A DNA stretch of 64,000 bases from Erysipelotrichales bacterium (GTDB taxonomy: Bacteria > Bacillota_I > Bacilli_A > Erysipelotrichales > Erysipelotrichaceae): NCBI GenBank assembly GCA_910575705.1, contig CAJTFG010000001.1, positions 186,001-250,000 of the forward strand, read 5' to 3'. Positions 16,611 through 25,630 of the stretch are shown piece after piece. The notes under the pieces were generated by a model. It ran no database searches. It worked only from the letters and a program-made list of their open reading frames with translations, and was not told where the DNA came from. The number at the start of each line of letters is the position of its first letter. Positions within the stretch are counted from its first letter, which is position 1. A program made the position numbers and the translations under genes.

Positions 16611-17150
16611 ATGACAAGATATATTGCGCTACTACGGGGCATCAATATAAGCGGCAAACACAAGATTTCGATGACAGAATAAAAAAAAGACTTTGAAAAC
16701 ATCGGATTTACAGAAATCAAAACATATCTAAACAGCGGCAATGTAATCTTTTCAAGCAATAAAACGGATAAAGAGAACATTACAAGACAATTGGAAACAA
16801 TGCTGAAAGATCGCTTTGATTTTGATATCCCCATTGCCGTCATACCAAAAGAACAGCTCATGGATATTTTACATAATGCGCCCGAATGGTGGGGCAATGA
16901 AGATAAAGAAATATACGATAATTTGATCTTTATCATACCACCCACTACATTCACCGATATTTTTAATAAGATCGGAGAACCCAAACATGAATTAGAAAAA
17001 ATAAAAAACTACAAAAACGCGATCTTTTGGTCTTTCAGCCGAAAAGATTATCAAAAAACGAACTGGTGGCCAAAAACAGCAAACGCAAGCATCCGCAACA
17101 GCTTAACGATAAGAACAGCAAATACCGTGAAAAAAATCGCTGCAATGTAG
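16611..17150 (+). pseudogene. DUF1697 family gene interrupted by a nonsense codon
   Basis: The reading frame from ATG 16611 gives the typical DUF1697 opening (MTRYIALLRGINISGKHK), meets TAA at 16680-16682 after 23 codons, then continues in the same frame with the rest of the family (IGFTEIKTYLNSGNVIFSSN, ..., SLTIRTANTVKKIAAM) to 17150. Family members have a Leu at the stop position, so a single-base change explains it. AAAGGGGG is a good ribosome-binding site at 16594-16601. DUF1697 has no assigned reaction. The stop sits just before a run of nine A, so a base-call error should be excluded. Confidence 0.8.
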
Positions 17151-17317
17151 GTTTTTAATCTCTGTCTCAGTAAGCTTATACCTCTGTCTTTAACAGCGAA
17201 GCTTACAAGAGCAACCGCTTTTGTTTATAAAACAACAAATTTTTATCAACAAACTGCCTCTATCCTGCCTTTATAAAGGCGATCGGATACTTGCATAAAT
17301 TTTATGTAAATTAAATA

Positions 17318-17346
17318 TTGTAAAATAAAACAAAGCCGTATATAAT
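17318..17346 (+). promoter_or_regulatory. promoter of the folT leader
   Basis: TTGTAA (17318-17323), 17 bases, TATAAT (17341-17346). Transcription would begin just before the riboswitch. Confidence 0.8.
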
Positions 17347-17356
17347 ACTCCCATAA

Positions 17357-17455
17357 GCAGAGTAGAAATATGAGCGTTAAGTATCGTGAGAACGGGGAGT
17401 TGTCTCGCGGGCGAAAAGAGAAATCTTGCGGTTCATATTTTGCATCCCGCTGTGC
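17357..17455 (+). promoter_or_regulatory. tetrahydrofolate (THF-I, folT-type) riboswitch
   Basis: The order of conserved blocks matches the THF-I aptamer: AGAGTAGA (17360-17367), GAGCGTTAAGT (17372-17382), GGGAGTTGTC (17395-17404), CGAAAAGAGA (17412-17421), GCGGTTCAT (17428-17436) and TTGCATCCCGCT (17440-17451). The ends GCAGAG and CTGTGC can close P1. It directly precedes a FolT-like folate transporter gene. Ligand-bound RNA should reduce folate uptake. Confidence 0.85.
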
Positions 17456-17467
17456 ATGTAAAAGAAT

Positions 17468-17500
17468 ACCTCTTTTTTCGTGCATGACGTGAAAGGAGGT
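17468..17500 (+). promoter_or_regulatory. ribosome-binding-site sequestering hairpin of folT
   Basis: ACCTC followed by TTTTTTCG (17468-17480) can pair with CGTGAAAGGAGGT (17488-17500), burying the AGGAGG that serves ATG 17507. Placed right behind the aptamer, this suggests translational control. Confidence 0.65.
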
Positions 17501-17506
17501 TTTTAT

Positions 17507-18067
17507 ATGCAAATACTGCTTGAAATGAAACAGCTGCCGCAGCTGATCAAGGAATCCGCCAAAGAAATGCGCAGGATCTCCTCTTTGTGCGGATGTGCCC
17601 TTCTTACTGCCTTGAATACGGTGATCGGTCAGTTTAAGATCGTTTTATCCGATCTTCTTCAGATCAGCTTTACATCACTGGCGGCAGGGATCTGTGCCTT
17701 TTATTATGGACCTGTCATCAGTGCCGTAGCCGGAGGATGTGCGGATATCATAAAATTTATGATTCATCCCACAGGGCCTTTCTTTTTAGGTTTTACCTTA
17801 AATGAAATCGTATTGGGATTTCTCTACGGCATGTTCTTCTATAAAAAGAAGATCACTTTAAAAAGGGTAATCCTCGCTAGGATATGCGTTACTATTCTCA
17901 TCAATTTACTGATGAATTCATTATGGCTATCCATGATGTACGGAGACACGTTCTTCGCTTACGTCAGCGTTCGTTTGTTGAAAAACATCGTAATGCTGCC
18001 GATCGATATCACTATTTTATACTTCGTTTTGAAGTTCGCAGAAAAAAATCCTGCCCTTCGAAAATAG
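17507..18067 (+). CDS. folT: ECF transporter S component, folate-specific (FolT-like)
   Basis: 186 residues with five to six membrane segments. Substrate-binding S protein of a group II energy-coupling-factor transporter: it captures folate and docks on the shared EcfA-A'-T module, not encoded here. Family features are the long hydrophobic start after a basic N-terminus, GPVISAVAGGCADIIKFM, FLGFTLNEIVLGFLYGMFFY and the final helix. ATG 17507 lies seven bases after AGGAGG; an in-frame ATG at 17480 lies inside the sequestering hairpin. The THF riboswitch upstream and folC nearby support the folate assignment. Confidence 0.88.
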   Translation: MQILLEMKQLPQLIKESAKEMRRISSLCGCALLTALNTVIGQFKIVLSDLLQISFTSLAAGICAFYYGPVISAVAGGCADIIKFMIHPTGPFFLGFTLNEIVLGFLYGMFFYKKKITLKRVILARICVTILINLLMNSLWLSMMYGDTFFAYVSVRLLKNIVMLPIDITILYFVLKFAEKNPALRK

Positions 18068-18092
18068 TGCGGCAATGTCTTGAGGTAATGAT

Positions 18093-18437
18093 ATGAAAAA
18101 ATTGGGAATCAATACGGCTGCGGCGATCATGGACATTATCGGCGCCAGCATTTATCTAATCGCTTTGCTTACAGCTTTGATCACATATGATATGGATAAG
18201 AACATCGTTTTCGACATCTTCTTTTTGATCCTGCGCGGTTTTGCCATCGGCGGCGGCATTGTCGTTTTGATTTCCTACATCTTATCAAAAAAGGCAAACA
18301 TGAGATTATCCGGCCAGATAATGGGACTTATCGGCCATATATCCTATGCCCTAGGCGGGAAGTATCTGACTTTGATAAGCCTTGTGTTATGCATATTGGG
18401 AGCGGTTTTCACACTGAAAGACAACCACATCGATTAA
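18093..18437 (+). CDS. small four-helix membrane protein, unknown function
   Basis: 114 residues with four predicted membrane segments (about 10-30, 42-62, 72-88, 92-108). I do not recognise the family. GAGG lies 8 bases before ATG 18093, 25 bases behind folT, and a terminator follows, so it is probably cotranscribed with folT and under the same riboswitch. A role in folate uptake is possible but rests only on the operon. Confidence 0.65.
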   Translation: MKKLGINTAAAIMDIIGASIYLIALLTALITYDMDKNIVFDIFFLILRGFAIGGGIVVLISYILSKKANMRLSGQIMGLIGHISYALGGKYLTLISLVLCILGAVFTLKDNHID

Positions 18438-18438
18438 C

Positions 18439-18477
18439 AAAGGAACGGTATACCAATTATATAGTTCCTTTTCTTTA
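18439..18477 (+). terminator. terminator of the folT operon
   Basis: AAAGGAAC / GTTCCTTT stem with an AT-rich loop, followed by TCTTT, immediately after the small membrane protein gene. Confidence 0.7.
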
Positions 18478-18556
18478 TCATAAAACCGCTATCCATACAT
18501 TTTGGTTTATGATATGATCATAAACAAAGGCAGTATCACATCGTTTGATACACACA

Positions 18557-18864
18557 GCACGATTTCTGTCGGACATAACATCAAGGTACAGCCCTCCGGC
18601 GGAGGAAGATGGTATTCAAAAGACATCACTTTTTCTGTAAAATCATGGCCCATCACAGGAGAACAAAGAGCGGTATTATCTTCCGTACGTCCTCCAGATC
18701 CCTCTGGAGATGAAAGCCGTCATTATGCCGCTACCATATATCAGCCCGGCTATATAGATGGCAGACCTGCCAATTTTGCCAGTTGGGCACAGCGTCCGGC
18801 TCTGTATAAATTGGATAACTATGATGGGTATCATGGTTCAAATAGCATGCAGAGGAAAAAGTAG
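18557..18864 (+). repeat. dispersed variable cassette A (start-less coding segment)
   Basis: Begins with GCACGATTTCTG (18557-18568) and ends with CAGCGTCCGGCTCTG (18790-18804). Between them the frame is fully open (from ACG 18559) and encodes TISVGHNIK..., rich in Ser, Trp, Tyr, Pro and Gly, to WAQRPALY, with a tail to the stop at 18864. Lacks a convincing start: an ATG at 18502 is in frame but has no ribosome-binding site. Shares only its ends with cassettes B-F. Best seen as a silent donor segment of a variable surface protein; the identity of that protein is unknown. Confidence 0.7.
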
Positions 18865-18961
18865 AAAAAAGAGGATTGGGGTTCCGTTGTAAGGTGGGAT
18901 TCGGTTAAAATGGTGAGGAGAAGGTAAAAGAAAAATGAGGCTAGGAGTTCCATTGTAAGGC
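18865..18961 (+). repeat. tandem cassette leaders between cassettes A and B
   Basis: Two copies of a leader lie here: GATTGGGGTTCCGTTGTAAGG at about 18877 (no cassette follows; it runs into unrelated sequence) and CTAGGAGTTCCATTGTAAGG ending at 18960, which runs straight into cassette B. The same leader precedes cassettes C and E. The first copy looks like the scar of a lost cassette. Confidence 0.55.
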
Positions 18962-19245
18962 GCACGATTTCTGCCTATCATAAAGTAAATACGATCATAT
19001 CCATAGATTGTCCGCAGCAATCGTCGTGTGATGGTTCACAGGATGTATTTTTGCGATACACATCATTCCAGGTAAGACCGTATTTCAATGCATGGCAGTC
19101 CAGTATTAGCCAAACTAAACCTTATCAGTTTCGTGCCGGCGGTTATGTTACTCTTTATCAAAACAGTAATTTTATCAGTGACCGCAATGATGACCAACAT
19201 CAGCGTCCGGCTTTGTATACATTCCATAGTAGGTATAATAAATAA
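18962..19245 (+). repeat. dispersed variable cassette B
   Basis: GCACGATTTCTG at 18962-18973 and CAGCGTCCGGCTTTG at 19201-19215. The frame from ACG 18964 is open through TISAYHKVNT..., then a Gln/Tyr/Asn-rich stretch, to HQRPALY and the stop at 19243-19245. There is no plausible start codon or ribosome-binding site. The core is 254 bases, close to cassette A (248), yet the internal residues are unrelated to it. Confidence 0.75.
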
Positions 19246-19272
19246 TTATAGTAAGCATTATAATTTCATATT

Positions 19273-20496
19273 TTATACAGAGGATAATATTTCTTGAAGA
19301 TACTTTCGCACAGAAGAAATAAAATATAAGCTGCCGGTGATCAATATCGTCCCTTTTTTTCTCATCGCAAGATCGATCGCTTTTTTATAATCTCTCTCTA
19401 CCGCAATCGGATAAGATCGTGCCAACACTTCACAGGCGGATTCCCGATAACATGCAAAATCACAAACAGTGACATCCCGGCTGAGCTTCAACAGCCTTTC
19501 CAGCATCGCATTATGATCCTTATCTTTCAAAACAGCAAAGATAATATGAATATCTTCATAAGATGCCATCGAAGCACACAGCGCTTCCACACCTTCTACA
19601 TTATGAGCTCCATCAACGATGATCAGCGGATCCACGCACATCGTTTCAAACCTGCCCTTCCAGCGGGCTTTTTTTAATCCGGCCATAAGCTGATCGCGAT
19701 CAACCGATACATGCGGCGATAATACAGATAACGCTTCTAAAACACACGTAATATTATTGATCTGATAATACGGCGTATGCTCCAGCGATATGGAATGATC
19801 GCCATACGTAAACGATATGCCGTCAAGAACAACTGTTCCCTCTATCTGCTTAGTTACAATGAGCGGACTTTTCTTTTCTTTGCAGATCTTTTGAAACACA
19901 TCTAGACAAGAAGGCTTATGTTCCGCCGTGATCAAAGGAATGCCATCCTTTACGATACCTGCTTTTTCATAAGCGATCTGTTCATGCGTATCACCTAATA
20001 ATTCCATATGATCCATACCTATATTCGTAATGATAGAAACCAGCGGCAATAAAACGTTCGTCGCATCCTTTCTGCCCCCTAAGCCAGCCTCATAGATCGC
20101 CACATCGACTGCATACGCATAAAAATAAAGTGCCGCAATCACAAAATCGATTTCAAACATGTTCAACTCATGCGCGATCCATTCCTCATAATGCGCATTG
20201 ACCGTATCCAGAAAAAACTCTTCGGGAATATTTTGCGCATTGATGCAGATACGATCAAAATGCGTTTCCAGATATGGTGAAGAAAACGTTCCTATCTTGT
20301 ATCCCGCCTCTTGTAACACACAACGCAAATAGTTTAATGTACTCCCTTTTCCGTTTGTTCCGGCAATATGAATACAAGAAATTTTTCTATGTGGATCGCC
20401 GAGCGTCTTCATATACGCCGCAAAAGCTTCTGTCCCCTTTGTGATAAAACGCCGTTCCTCCATCCACTTTACAGCATCTTCCGCACTTACAAACAT
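19273..20496 (-). CDS. folC: folylpolyglutamate synthase/dihydrofolate synthase family
   Basis: 408 residues, a Mur-ligase-type ATP-dependent ligase. The P-loop GTNGKGST is near residue 45, followed by TNIGMDHMELLGDT and the C-terminal GAHNVEG motif. It adds glutamates to folates, trapping them in the cell, which complements the folate importer at 17507. ATG 20496 is chosen for GGAGGAG directly upstream; it overlaps the ung stop by 10 bases, so translation is probably coupled. Confidence 0.92.
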   Translation of the reverse strand: MFVSAEDAVKWMEERRFITKGTEAFAAYMKTLGDPHRKISCIHIAGTNGKGSTLNYLRCVLQEAGYKIGTFSSPYLETHFDRICINAQNIPEEFFLDTVNAHYEEWIAHELNMFEIDFVIAALYFYAYAVDVAIYEAGLGGRKDATNVLLPLVSIITNIGMDHMELLGDTHEQIAYEKAGIVKDGIPLITAEHKPSCLDVFQKICKEKKSPLIVTKQIEGTVVLDGISFTYGDHSISLEHTPYYQINNITCVLEALSVLSPHVSVDRDQLMAGLKKARWKGRFETMCVDPLIIVDGAHNVEGVEALCASMASYEDIHIIFAVLKDKDHNAMLERLLKLSRDVTVCDFACYRESACEVLARSYPIAVERDYKKAIDLAMRKKGTILITGSLYFISSVRKYLQEILSSV

Positions 20497-21152
20497 AACT
20501 CCTCCAAATGCCAATCGATCGGAGTACGCCCATGTTCTGTCAAAAAGCAATTGATCTTTGAAAACGGACGGCTGCCGAAAAACCCATGAAACGCACTTAA
20601 CGGAGACGGATGCGCGGATGTGATGATCTTATGTTGCGGCTGTGTAATAAGAGCGCTCTTTTTTTTCGCCCAGTTTCCCCAGAAGACAAAAACGATCGGC
20701 AAAGGATGCTGATCAAGCGCCATGATCACATGATCGCTGAACGTTTCCCACCCGCGATTCGCATGACTTCCCGCCTTTCCCGCTTCTACACTCATAACGG
20801 CATTCATCATCAAAACACCTTGTTTGGCCCACTCGATCAAATATCCATGTGAAGGCGCATCGATATCCAAGTCGCTTTTCAGCTCTTTGTATATATTACG
20901 AAGACTCGGCGGAATTTTCACTCCCGGTTTCACGGAAAAACTCAAACCGTGTGCCTGCCCCGGTTCATGATAAGGATCCTGACCTAAGATCACTACCTTT
21001 ACCTCCTCATAGGAACAAAGCCGAAAACCGGAAAACAGATCCTCTCTTGCAGGATATATCGTTTTCGTTCGATATTCTTCGTTTAAAAACGTCATCAGAT
21101 CCTCATAATATTCCTGTTGCTGTTCCATAGAAAAAAAAGTTTCCCAATCCAT
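20487..21152 (-). CDS. ung: uracil-DNA glycosylase
   Basis: 221 residues, full length for family 1. It excises uracil from DNA. The catalytic water-activating motif GQDPYHEPGQAHGLSF and the leucine-loop HPSPLSAFHGFFGSRPFS are both intact. AGGGAT precedes ATG 21152. Cotranscribed with folC, with which it overlaps. Confidence 0.96.
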   Translation of the reverse strand: MDWETFFSMEQQQEYYEDLMTFLNEEYRTKTIYPAREDLFSGFRLCSYEEVKVVILGQDPYHEPGQAHGLSFSVKPGVKIPPSLRNIYKELKSDLDIDAPSHGYLIEWAKQGVLMMNAVMSVEAGKAGSHANRGWETFSDHVIMALDQHPLPIVFVFWGNWAKKKSALITQPQHKIITSAHPSPLSAFHGFFGSRPFSKINCFLTEHGRTPIDWHLEELCL

Positions 21153-21195
21153 ACATATCCCTGCTTTCTTTCCCCCATTATAGCATATTTGCCAA

Positions 21196-21226
21196 TTGAC
21201 TTTTATAAATGCTTAGAAGATACTAT
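21196..21226 (+). promoter_or_regulatory. putative promoter of the GH13-like gene
   Basis: TTGACT (21196-21201) with GATACT at 17 bases (21219-21224) or TACTAT at 19 bases (21221-21226). It lies within the short gap between divergent ung and the GH13-like gene. Confidence 0.5.
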
Positions 21227-21245
21227 ATATAAAGGAGCAGTACCT

Positions 21246-23141
21246 ATGAAATATCTACAAAAACTATATGAACAGCTATGCAGTGAACAGGAAAAAACTA
21301 AAGGCATCTATAATTATACGATACCGGAAACATGGAATTTATACGGCTTCGCAAAGCATATCCCTACTCGGCAAAAAGAGATCATCATCGATCCGTACGC
21401 GTTTGCCCGCTTTACCATCGAACATATCCTAAATGAAAAAAAGCGCCCGTTAAAAACGCAGGAATGGTATCGGGAAAGCGTCATCTATCATCTTATTCCG
21501 CGGCTCAGCACTGCCTGGGATCACGACCGCACTTCCGTTATCGAAAAAAAGAATCTCTATCACCTCAATGACCACGGGACCTTTTTAAAAGCGATCTTGC
21601 TGCTGCCGCTATATCGCAGGATGGGCATCAATACCATCATGCTCACAGCTCCCTTCGCTTTAGGCAAAAGCAAACAGCACGCGTTTGCTCCTCTTCCTGC
21701 CGTCTATAGCTTTGAAGAACTGGATACGACCTTACACGATCCTTTATTAGGAAATTACCCTTTAGAAGATGAATACCGCGCCTTCGAAGAAACGGCACAC
21801 CATCTGGGATTTCACATGCTATGGCAGATCGATATGGGAACGATGGCAAGAGATAACGCCTATATCCGGCAACATCCCGAATGGTTTTACTGGATAGACA
21901 AAAAACAGCTCCCTCATATGCATGCGCCGAATATGCCATACCTTTCCACGAATTGTCCGCCTGATAACATGGTCGTTTCTCTGTTAAAAACAAGCGAAGA
22001 CGTCCTTTTACAAAACGAACATTTCCGCAATGCTCCGAAAGCAGGGCAAACACTGACAGAGATCGAAAAACAAGAACAGCTGACAACCGTTCCGTTTATG
22101 CACGATCGCATCAACAGCACCCAACCAGTAGAAGAAACCTATACTCCATTTCGCTTTTATACGGATACTATATACACAAATCCAGCCGTTCTCCGTGCGG
22201 ATAAATATCCCGGTCAAAAAGAAAACAGCTCCTTATGGGAACATCTTTTACAAAGCCTGCAGCATCTTCTTACAGCGTATGACATCGACGGCTTTTATTT
22301 CACACGTACCTATCTTCTTCCGCAAAAGCTTCTGCGTATGCTGATCGATACCGTTAAACAAAAAGAAAAAGCCGTTATCATAGAAGAAAGCAATCCTACC
22401 TCCGTAACAGGTGCCGATGGAATCAGCGGCAACAGCGCCTATATTGAATTTGATGTATGGAATCATCAGTTGCAAAACTTTGCCTATCGCTTAAAAGAAC
22501 AGCCGATGCCTGTATTTGCTGCAGCGGAATTCTTAGATTCACCGAGAATCACACAGCACGGAAACGAACGCCTCAGCATTCTTCTCCATGTCCTGAATCA
22601 ATTTCTTCCCAACTCCATCCCTTTGTATATAAGCGGCATGGAGTGCATGGAACAACAGCCTCTGCTTCTTTCCTATTTTCAAGAGCCGCATTACCGCAAT
22701 GCCTTGGATATTCATGATATGCGTTATCAAAAACAGCCATTGCTTGATGACTATTACTTTGAATACCGCAATGACGGCATGTATAAACTCCCTCATCTAT
22801 TAGAGAGAATCAAAAAAATACGTGAGGTTTATAAAGATGTCATCCTGAACAACGATACCTGCATTCCGCTATGGTTCCATTCTTCCGCCGACGGGATCGG
22901 CTTTGCCTATCGTAAGGTAAATTCCGCTCTTCTTGTGATCGCAAATACAAATATCGATAAACAAACAACGCTCTGTATACATGCGGCACATGCATTCACA
23001 AATATGACAAATATAAAGATCAAACAGATCTTCTCTACTGAACATCCGTTTACATACGATGTGAAAACAGAAGAGAACGGGAATATCACCATGCTGTTTG
23101 AGCCGGGAGAAATAAAATTTCTGGAAACCGAACAACTATGA
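21246..23141 (+). CDS. GH13-like (alpha-amylase superfamily) protein with degenerate active site
   Basis: 631 residues. It resembles the GH13/GlgE side of the alpha-amylase clan: ESVIYHLIPRL, then WQIDMGTMARDN and RQHPEWFYW (region I area), IDGFYFTRTYL (region II), VIIEESNP (region III) and ITQHGNER (possible region IV). Where active enzymes have the catalytic nucleophile Asp in GFRxD, this protein has GFYFT. The transition-state Asp of region IV also seems lost, though the acid Glu is kept. It may be an inactive regulator or glucan-binding protein. AAAGGAGC precedes ATG 21246. It faces pulA tail to tail in the glycogen neighbourhood. Confidence 0.75.
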   Translation: MKYLQKLYEQLCSEQEKTKGIYNYTIPETWNLYGFAKHIPTRQKEIIIDPYAFARFTIEHILNEKKRPLKTQEWYRESVIYHLIPRLSTAWDHDRTSVIEKKNLYHLNDHGTFLKAILLLPLYRRMGINTIMLTAPFALGKSKQHAFAPLPAVYSFEELDTTLHDPLLGNYPLEDEYRAFEETAHHLGFHMLWQIDMGTMARDNAYIRQHPEWFYWIDKKQLPHMHAPNMPYLSTNCPPDNMVVSLLKTSEDVLLQNEHFRNAPKAGQTLTEIEKQEQLTTVPFMHDRINSTQPVEETYTPFRFYTDTIYTNPAVLRADKYPGQKENSSLWEHLLQSLQHLLTAYDIDGFYFTRTYLLPQKLLRMLIDTVKQKEKAVIIEESNPTSVTGADGISGNSAYIEFDVWNHQLQNFAYRLKEQPMPVFAAAEFLDSPRITQHGNERLSILLHVLNQFLPNSIPLYISGMECMEQQPLLLSYFQEPHYRNALDIHDMRYQKQPLLDDYYFEYRNDGMYKLPHLLERIKKIREVYKDVILNNDTCIPLWFHSSADGIGFAYRKVNSALLVIANTNIDKQTTLCIHAAHAFTNMTNIKIKQIFSTEHPFTYDVKTEENGNITMLFEPGEIKFLETEQL

Positions 23142-23143
23142 TC

Positions 23144-23170
23144 ATGCACTCCAAATGGAGTGCATTTTTT
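23144..23170. terminator. terminator between the GH13-like gene and pulA
   Basis: ATGCACTCC-AAAT-GGAGTGCAT perfect 9-base stem followed by T6 on the plus strand. It sits in the 30-base gap between two convergent genes. Confidence 0.9.
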
Positions 23171-23171
23171 A

Positions 23172-25283
23172 CTATCTGCTTAATACGATGACCGATACGG
23201 GCAAAATATTGATCTCGGATATCATTTCCCCCGCTGTCTTTCCGTTATGATAAAGGAGACGATAATCGCCATCAAAACAGTAATGGAAGGATTCCTGCAT
23301 CGGATTAAAGATCACAATGATATCCGAATGATCATCTTTTATCTTATAAAGCAATACCTTACGCTCCAAATCTTCAAACGACACATAGCGATTTACTTCC
23401 TCTGCCGATGCATACCGAAAACATGCATATTCTTTGCGTAGTTCGATCAGTTCCTTTGTACATCGGACAATATCCGCATAACGATCACGCCGGTCATAAT
23501 CGATCTTATTGACTTCATCACTTTCTTCATACGTATTGTGTAAGCCATGTTTGGTTCTGGCAAACTCTTGTCCGCTATGTATAAACGGAATCCCCTGCGC
23601 CAGCAAAACGGCAGCCAAAAACATCTTCTGACGTTCTATCCGCACCTCTCTCGTCTCTTCCTTGCAGCATTCCTTCAGCTTATCCCAGGAAGTCATATTA
23701 TCATGGCATTCTACATAGTTAACAACATGAACAGGATCCGCAAACATACGGCTGCCCCCCAGATCATTGACACTGCCGCATAAACAGTTTTTCATAATAT
23801 CGATAAGGTATGCCGCCCCGCTGCAATACCCTTTTACCGCTACATCATACGGCGACGTCTTTCCTTTCACCACGTCGCGAAAGCGATCGGAAAAATGTCC
23901 GATCCCCGGCATCTCCCATGTATGAAACATAGAAGCCCTCTTATCCGACGACAGAAAAGACGGCATGTCCCATCCTTCGCCATAAATCATAAAATCCGGC
24001 CGGATGCTGCGGCATACACGGTAAATCTCATTCATCGTATCAATATCTAAGATCCCCATAAGATCAAAGCGAAAACCGTCTATATGATACAATTCGCATA
24101 AGATCCGGCAAGTTTCCACAAAATAACGCGAACTCATCTTTCTTGTCGTATCGATATCGTTGCCGCAGAAACTACCGTTAGAATAACTGCCTTCTTCATT
24201 CATCTGAAAAAAATAATCGGGAACCGTCCTCTGCAATGCATGACGCCCCATATCATACACATGATTAAACACCACGTCCAATATGACGCGTATTCCACTT
24301 TTATGACAATCTTCCACAAGCTTTATAAATTCAAAAATACGGGAATACGGATTATCGGGATCCTGGGAATAGCTTCCTTCCAAACAGCGATATTGCATAG
24401 GGTCATATCCCCAATTATAATGCATCCGCGGATAATGCTCATCCACGCTTCCGAAATCAAGTACAGGCATGAGCTGGACATGCGTGATCCCCAAGCTTTT
24501 CAAATAAGAAAACCCGGTATGCTTTGCTATCGTCGTTTCATTTTCCTCAATAAACCCCATATATTTTGCAGCATTATGAACGCCGTTTCCTTGCTGTACC
24601 GTAAAATCACGAATATTGACTTCATAGATCACGGCATCACACGCGCTTTTCATCTTCGGCAAAGGATAACACTGCGTACGCAGTTTCTTTTGGTCGATAA
24701 CGGCAGATCGCAAAGAATTCGCATTGGAAGCAATCCCGTAGGGATCAATCGTTTCTTTCCATTCCCCATTGACCCGCACCTGATATACATAGGTGGCGTT
24801 TTCCAAATTATCCAGCACAGTGTAACGGAATACACCTTTTTCATCACGCACCATTTCATATGTGAAACAAACATGCTGTTTTTCGATCTCCAGCTTTATC
24901 CGGCTGGCCGTCGGCGCCCATAGCGCAAAAGCGGCGGAATCTTCACGATATGTCACACCGAGATCATGGCCGTCATAATAAAAATCATCATCAAAACGCT
25001 CTGTTTTTACGATGTAACCATAGTTCAAAACCGCAGCTCGGGCATGTTGATGAACGACGTAATATTCTGTTCCGATAATCGGTTCATCTTCCCATAACAA
25101 AGTATATTTATTATAATTATTTTGGGTCTGCTCCACCGACTGGATTCTGCATTCCCCGATATATCCTTCATTGTCTTTCACATAAAAACGGTTGCTGACA
25201 CCATCATAGCTATTTCTGGACATATAGACGATGATTTTATGATAATCATCCAAATAAGCTTCATAATAATCCTTTTGACGCAT
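23172..25283 (-). CDS. pulA: type I pullulanase (alpha-1,6 debranching enzyme)
   Basis: 703 residues. N-terminal beta-sandwich region (about 1-100), CBM48 (about 105-195, AFALWAPTASRIKLEI), then a GH13_14 catalytic barrel. The family marker YNWGYDPMQY is present, as are region II GFRFDLMG (nucleophile Asp), region III IYGEGWD (acid Glu) and region IV VNYVECHDN. It cleaves alpha-1,6 branches of glycogen, pullulan or limit dextrins. No signal peptide, so it should act on internal glucans with glgP and glgB. ATG 25283 is chosen for AGGTGA five bases upstream. Confidence 0.93.
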   Translation of the reverse strand: MRQKDYYEAYLDDYHKIIVYMSRNSYDGVSNRFYVKDNEGYIGECRIQSVEQTQNNYNKYTLLWEDEPIIGTEYYVVHQHARAAVLNYGYIVKTERFDDDFYYDGHDLGVTYREDSAAFALWAPTASRIKLEIEKQHVCFTYEMVRDEKGVFRYTVLDNLENATYVYQVRVNGEWKETIDPYGIASNANSLRSAVIDQKKLRTQCYPLPKMKSACDAVIYEVNIRDFTVQQGNGVHNAAKYMGFIEENETTIAKHTGFSYLKSLGITHVQLMPVLDFGSVDEHYPRMHYNWGYDPMQYRCLEGSYSQDPDNPYSRIFEFIKLVEDCHKSGIRVILDVVFNHVYDMGRHALQRTVPDYFFQMNEEGSYSNGSFCGNDIDTTRKMSSRYFVETCRILCELYHIDGFRFDLMGILDIDTMNEIYRVCRSIRPDFMIYGEGWDMPSFLSSDKRASMFHTWEMPGIGHFSDRFRDVVKGKTSPYDVAVKGYCSGAAYLIDIMKNCLCGSVNDLGGSRMFADPVHVVNYVECHDNMTSWDKLKECCKEETREVRIERQKMFLAAVLLAQGIPFIHSGQEFARTKHGLHNTYEESDEVNKIDYDRRDRYADIVRCTKELIELRKEYACFRYASAEEVNRYVSFEDLERKVLLYKIKDDHSDIIVIFNPMQESFHYCFDGDYRLLYHNGKTAGEMISEINILPVSVIVLSR

Positions 25284-25372
25284 GTATATCACCTGTTCTT
25301 ATTATAGCAAAGTTCCCTATTGGTTACTACAAATAATCAATATTCAAACAAGGTAGTAAAAAATGAAAAAAG

Positions 25373-25630
25373 ATTGGAGTTCCATCATAATGAGGCACGA
25401 TTTCTGTTTTTCACGGCATTCATGTGATTGCCAAAACACACCACGACGGTAGCATTGATAAAAACTTTCTATGGAATGACTCCTCCATGGTAAATGTTTG
25501 CAATAGCACACCATATTCTAATAACCATTGGACCTATGCTATTGGCTATCCAGGAAGTGCATCTCTTGCTACAGTCTATGAGAATTATTATTATCAGCGT
25601 CCGGCTCAATGTCAAGAACTTAAGAAATAG
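25373..25630 (+). repeat. dispersed variable cassette C with leader
   Basis: Leader GATTGGAGTTCCATCATAATG (from 25373), then GCACGATTTCTG (25395-25406), then a frame open from ACG 25397 encoding TISVFHGIHVIAK... to YYYQRPAQ, with CAGCGTCCGGCTCAA at 25595-25609 and the stop at 25628-25630. The core is 215 bases. Stops lie directly upstream in frame, and no start codon is served by a ribosome-binding site. It marks the left edge of the lower-GC nucleoside module. Confidence 0.75.

Noticed and set aside
16680-16690. TAA in the DUF1697 gene as programmed readthrough or codon reassignment
   Set aside because: TAA ends many other genes in the window, and there is no recoding signal; a simple mutation or read error is likelier.
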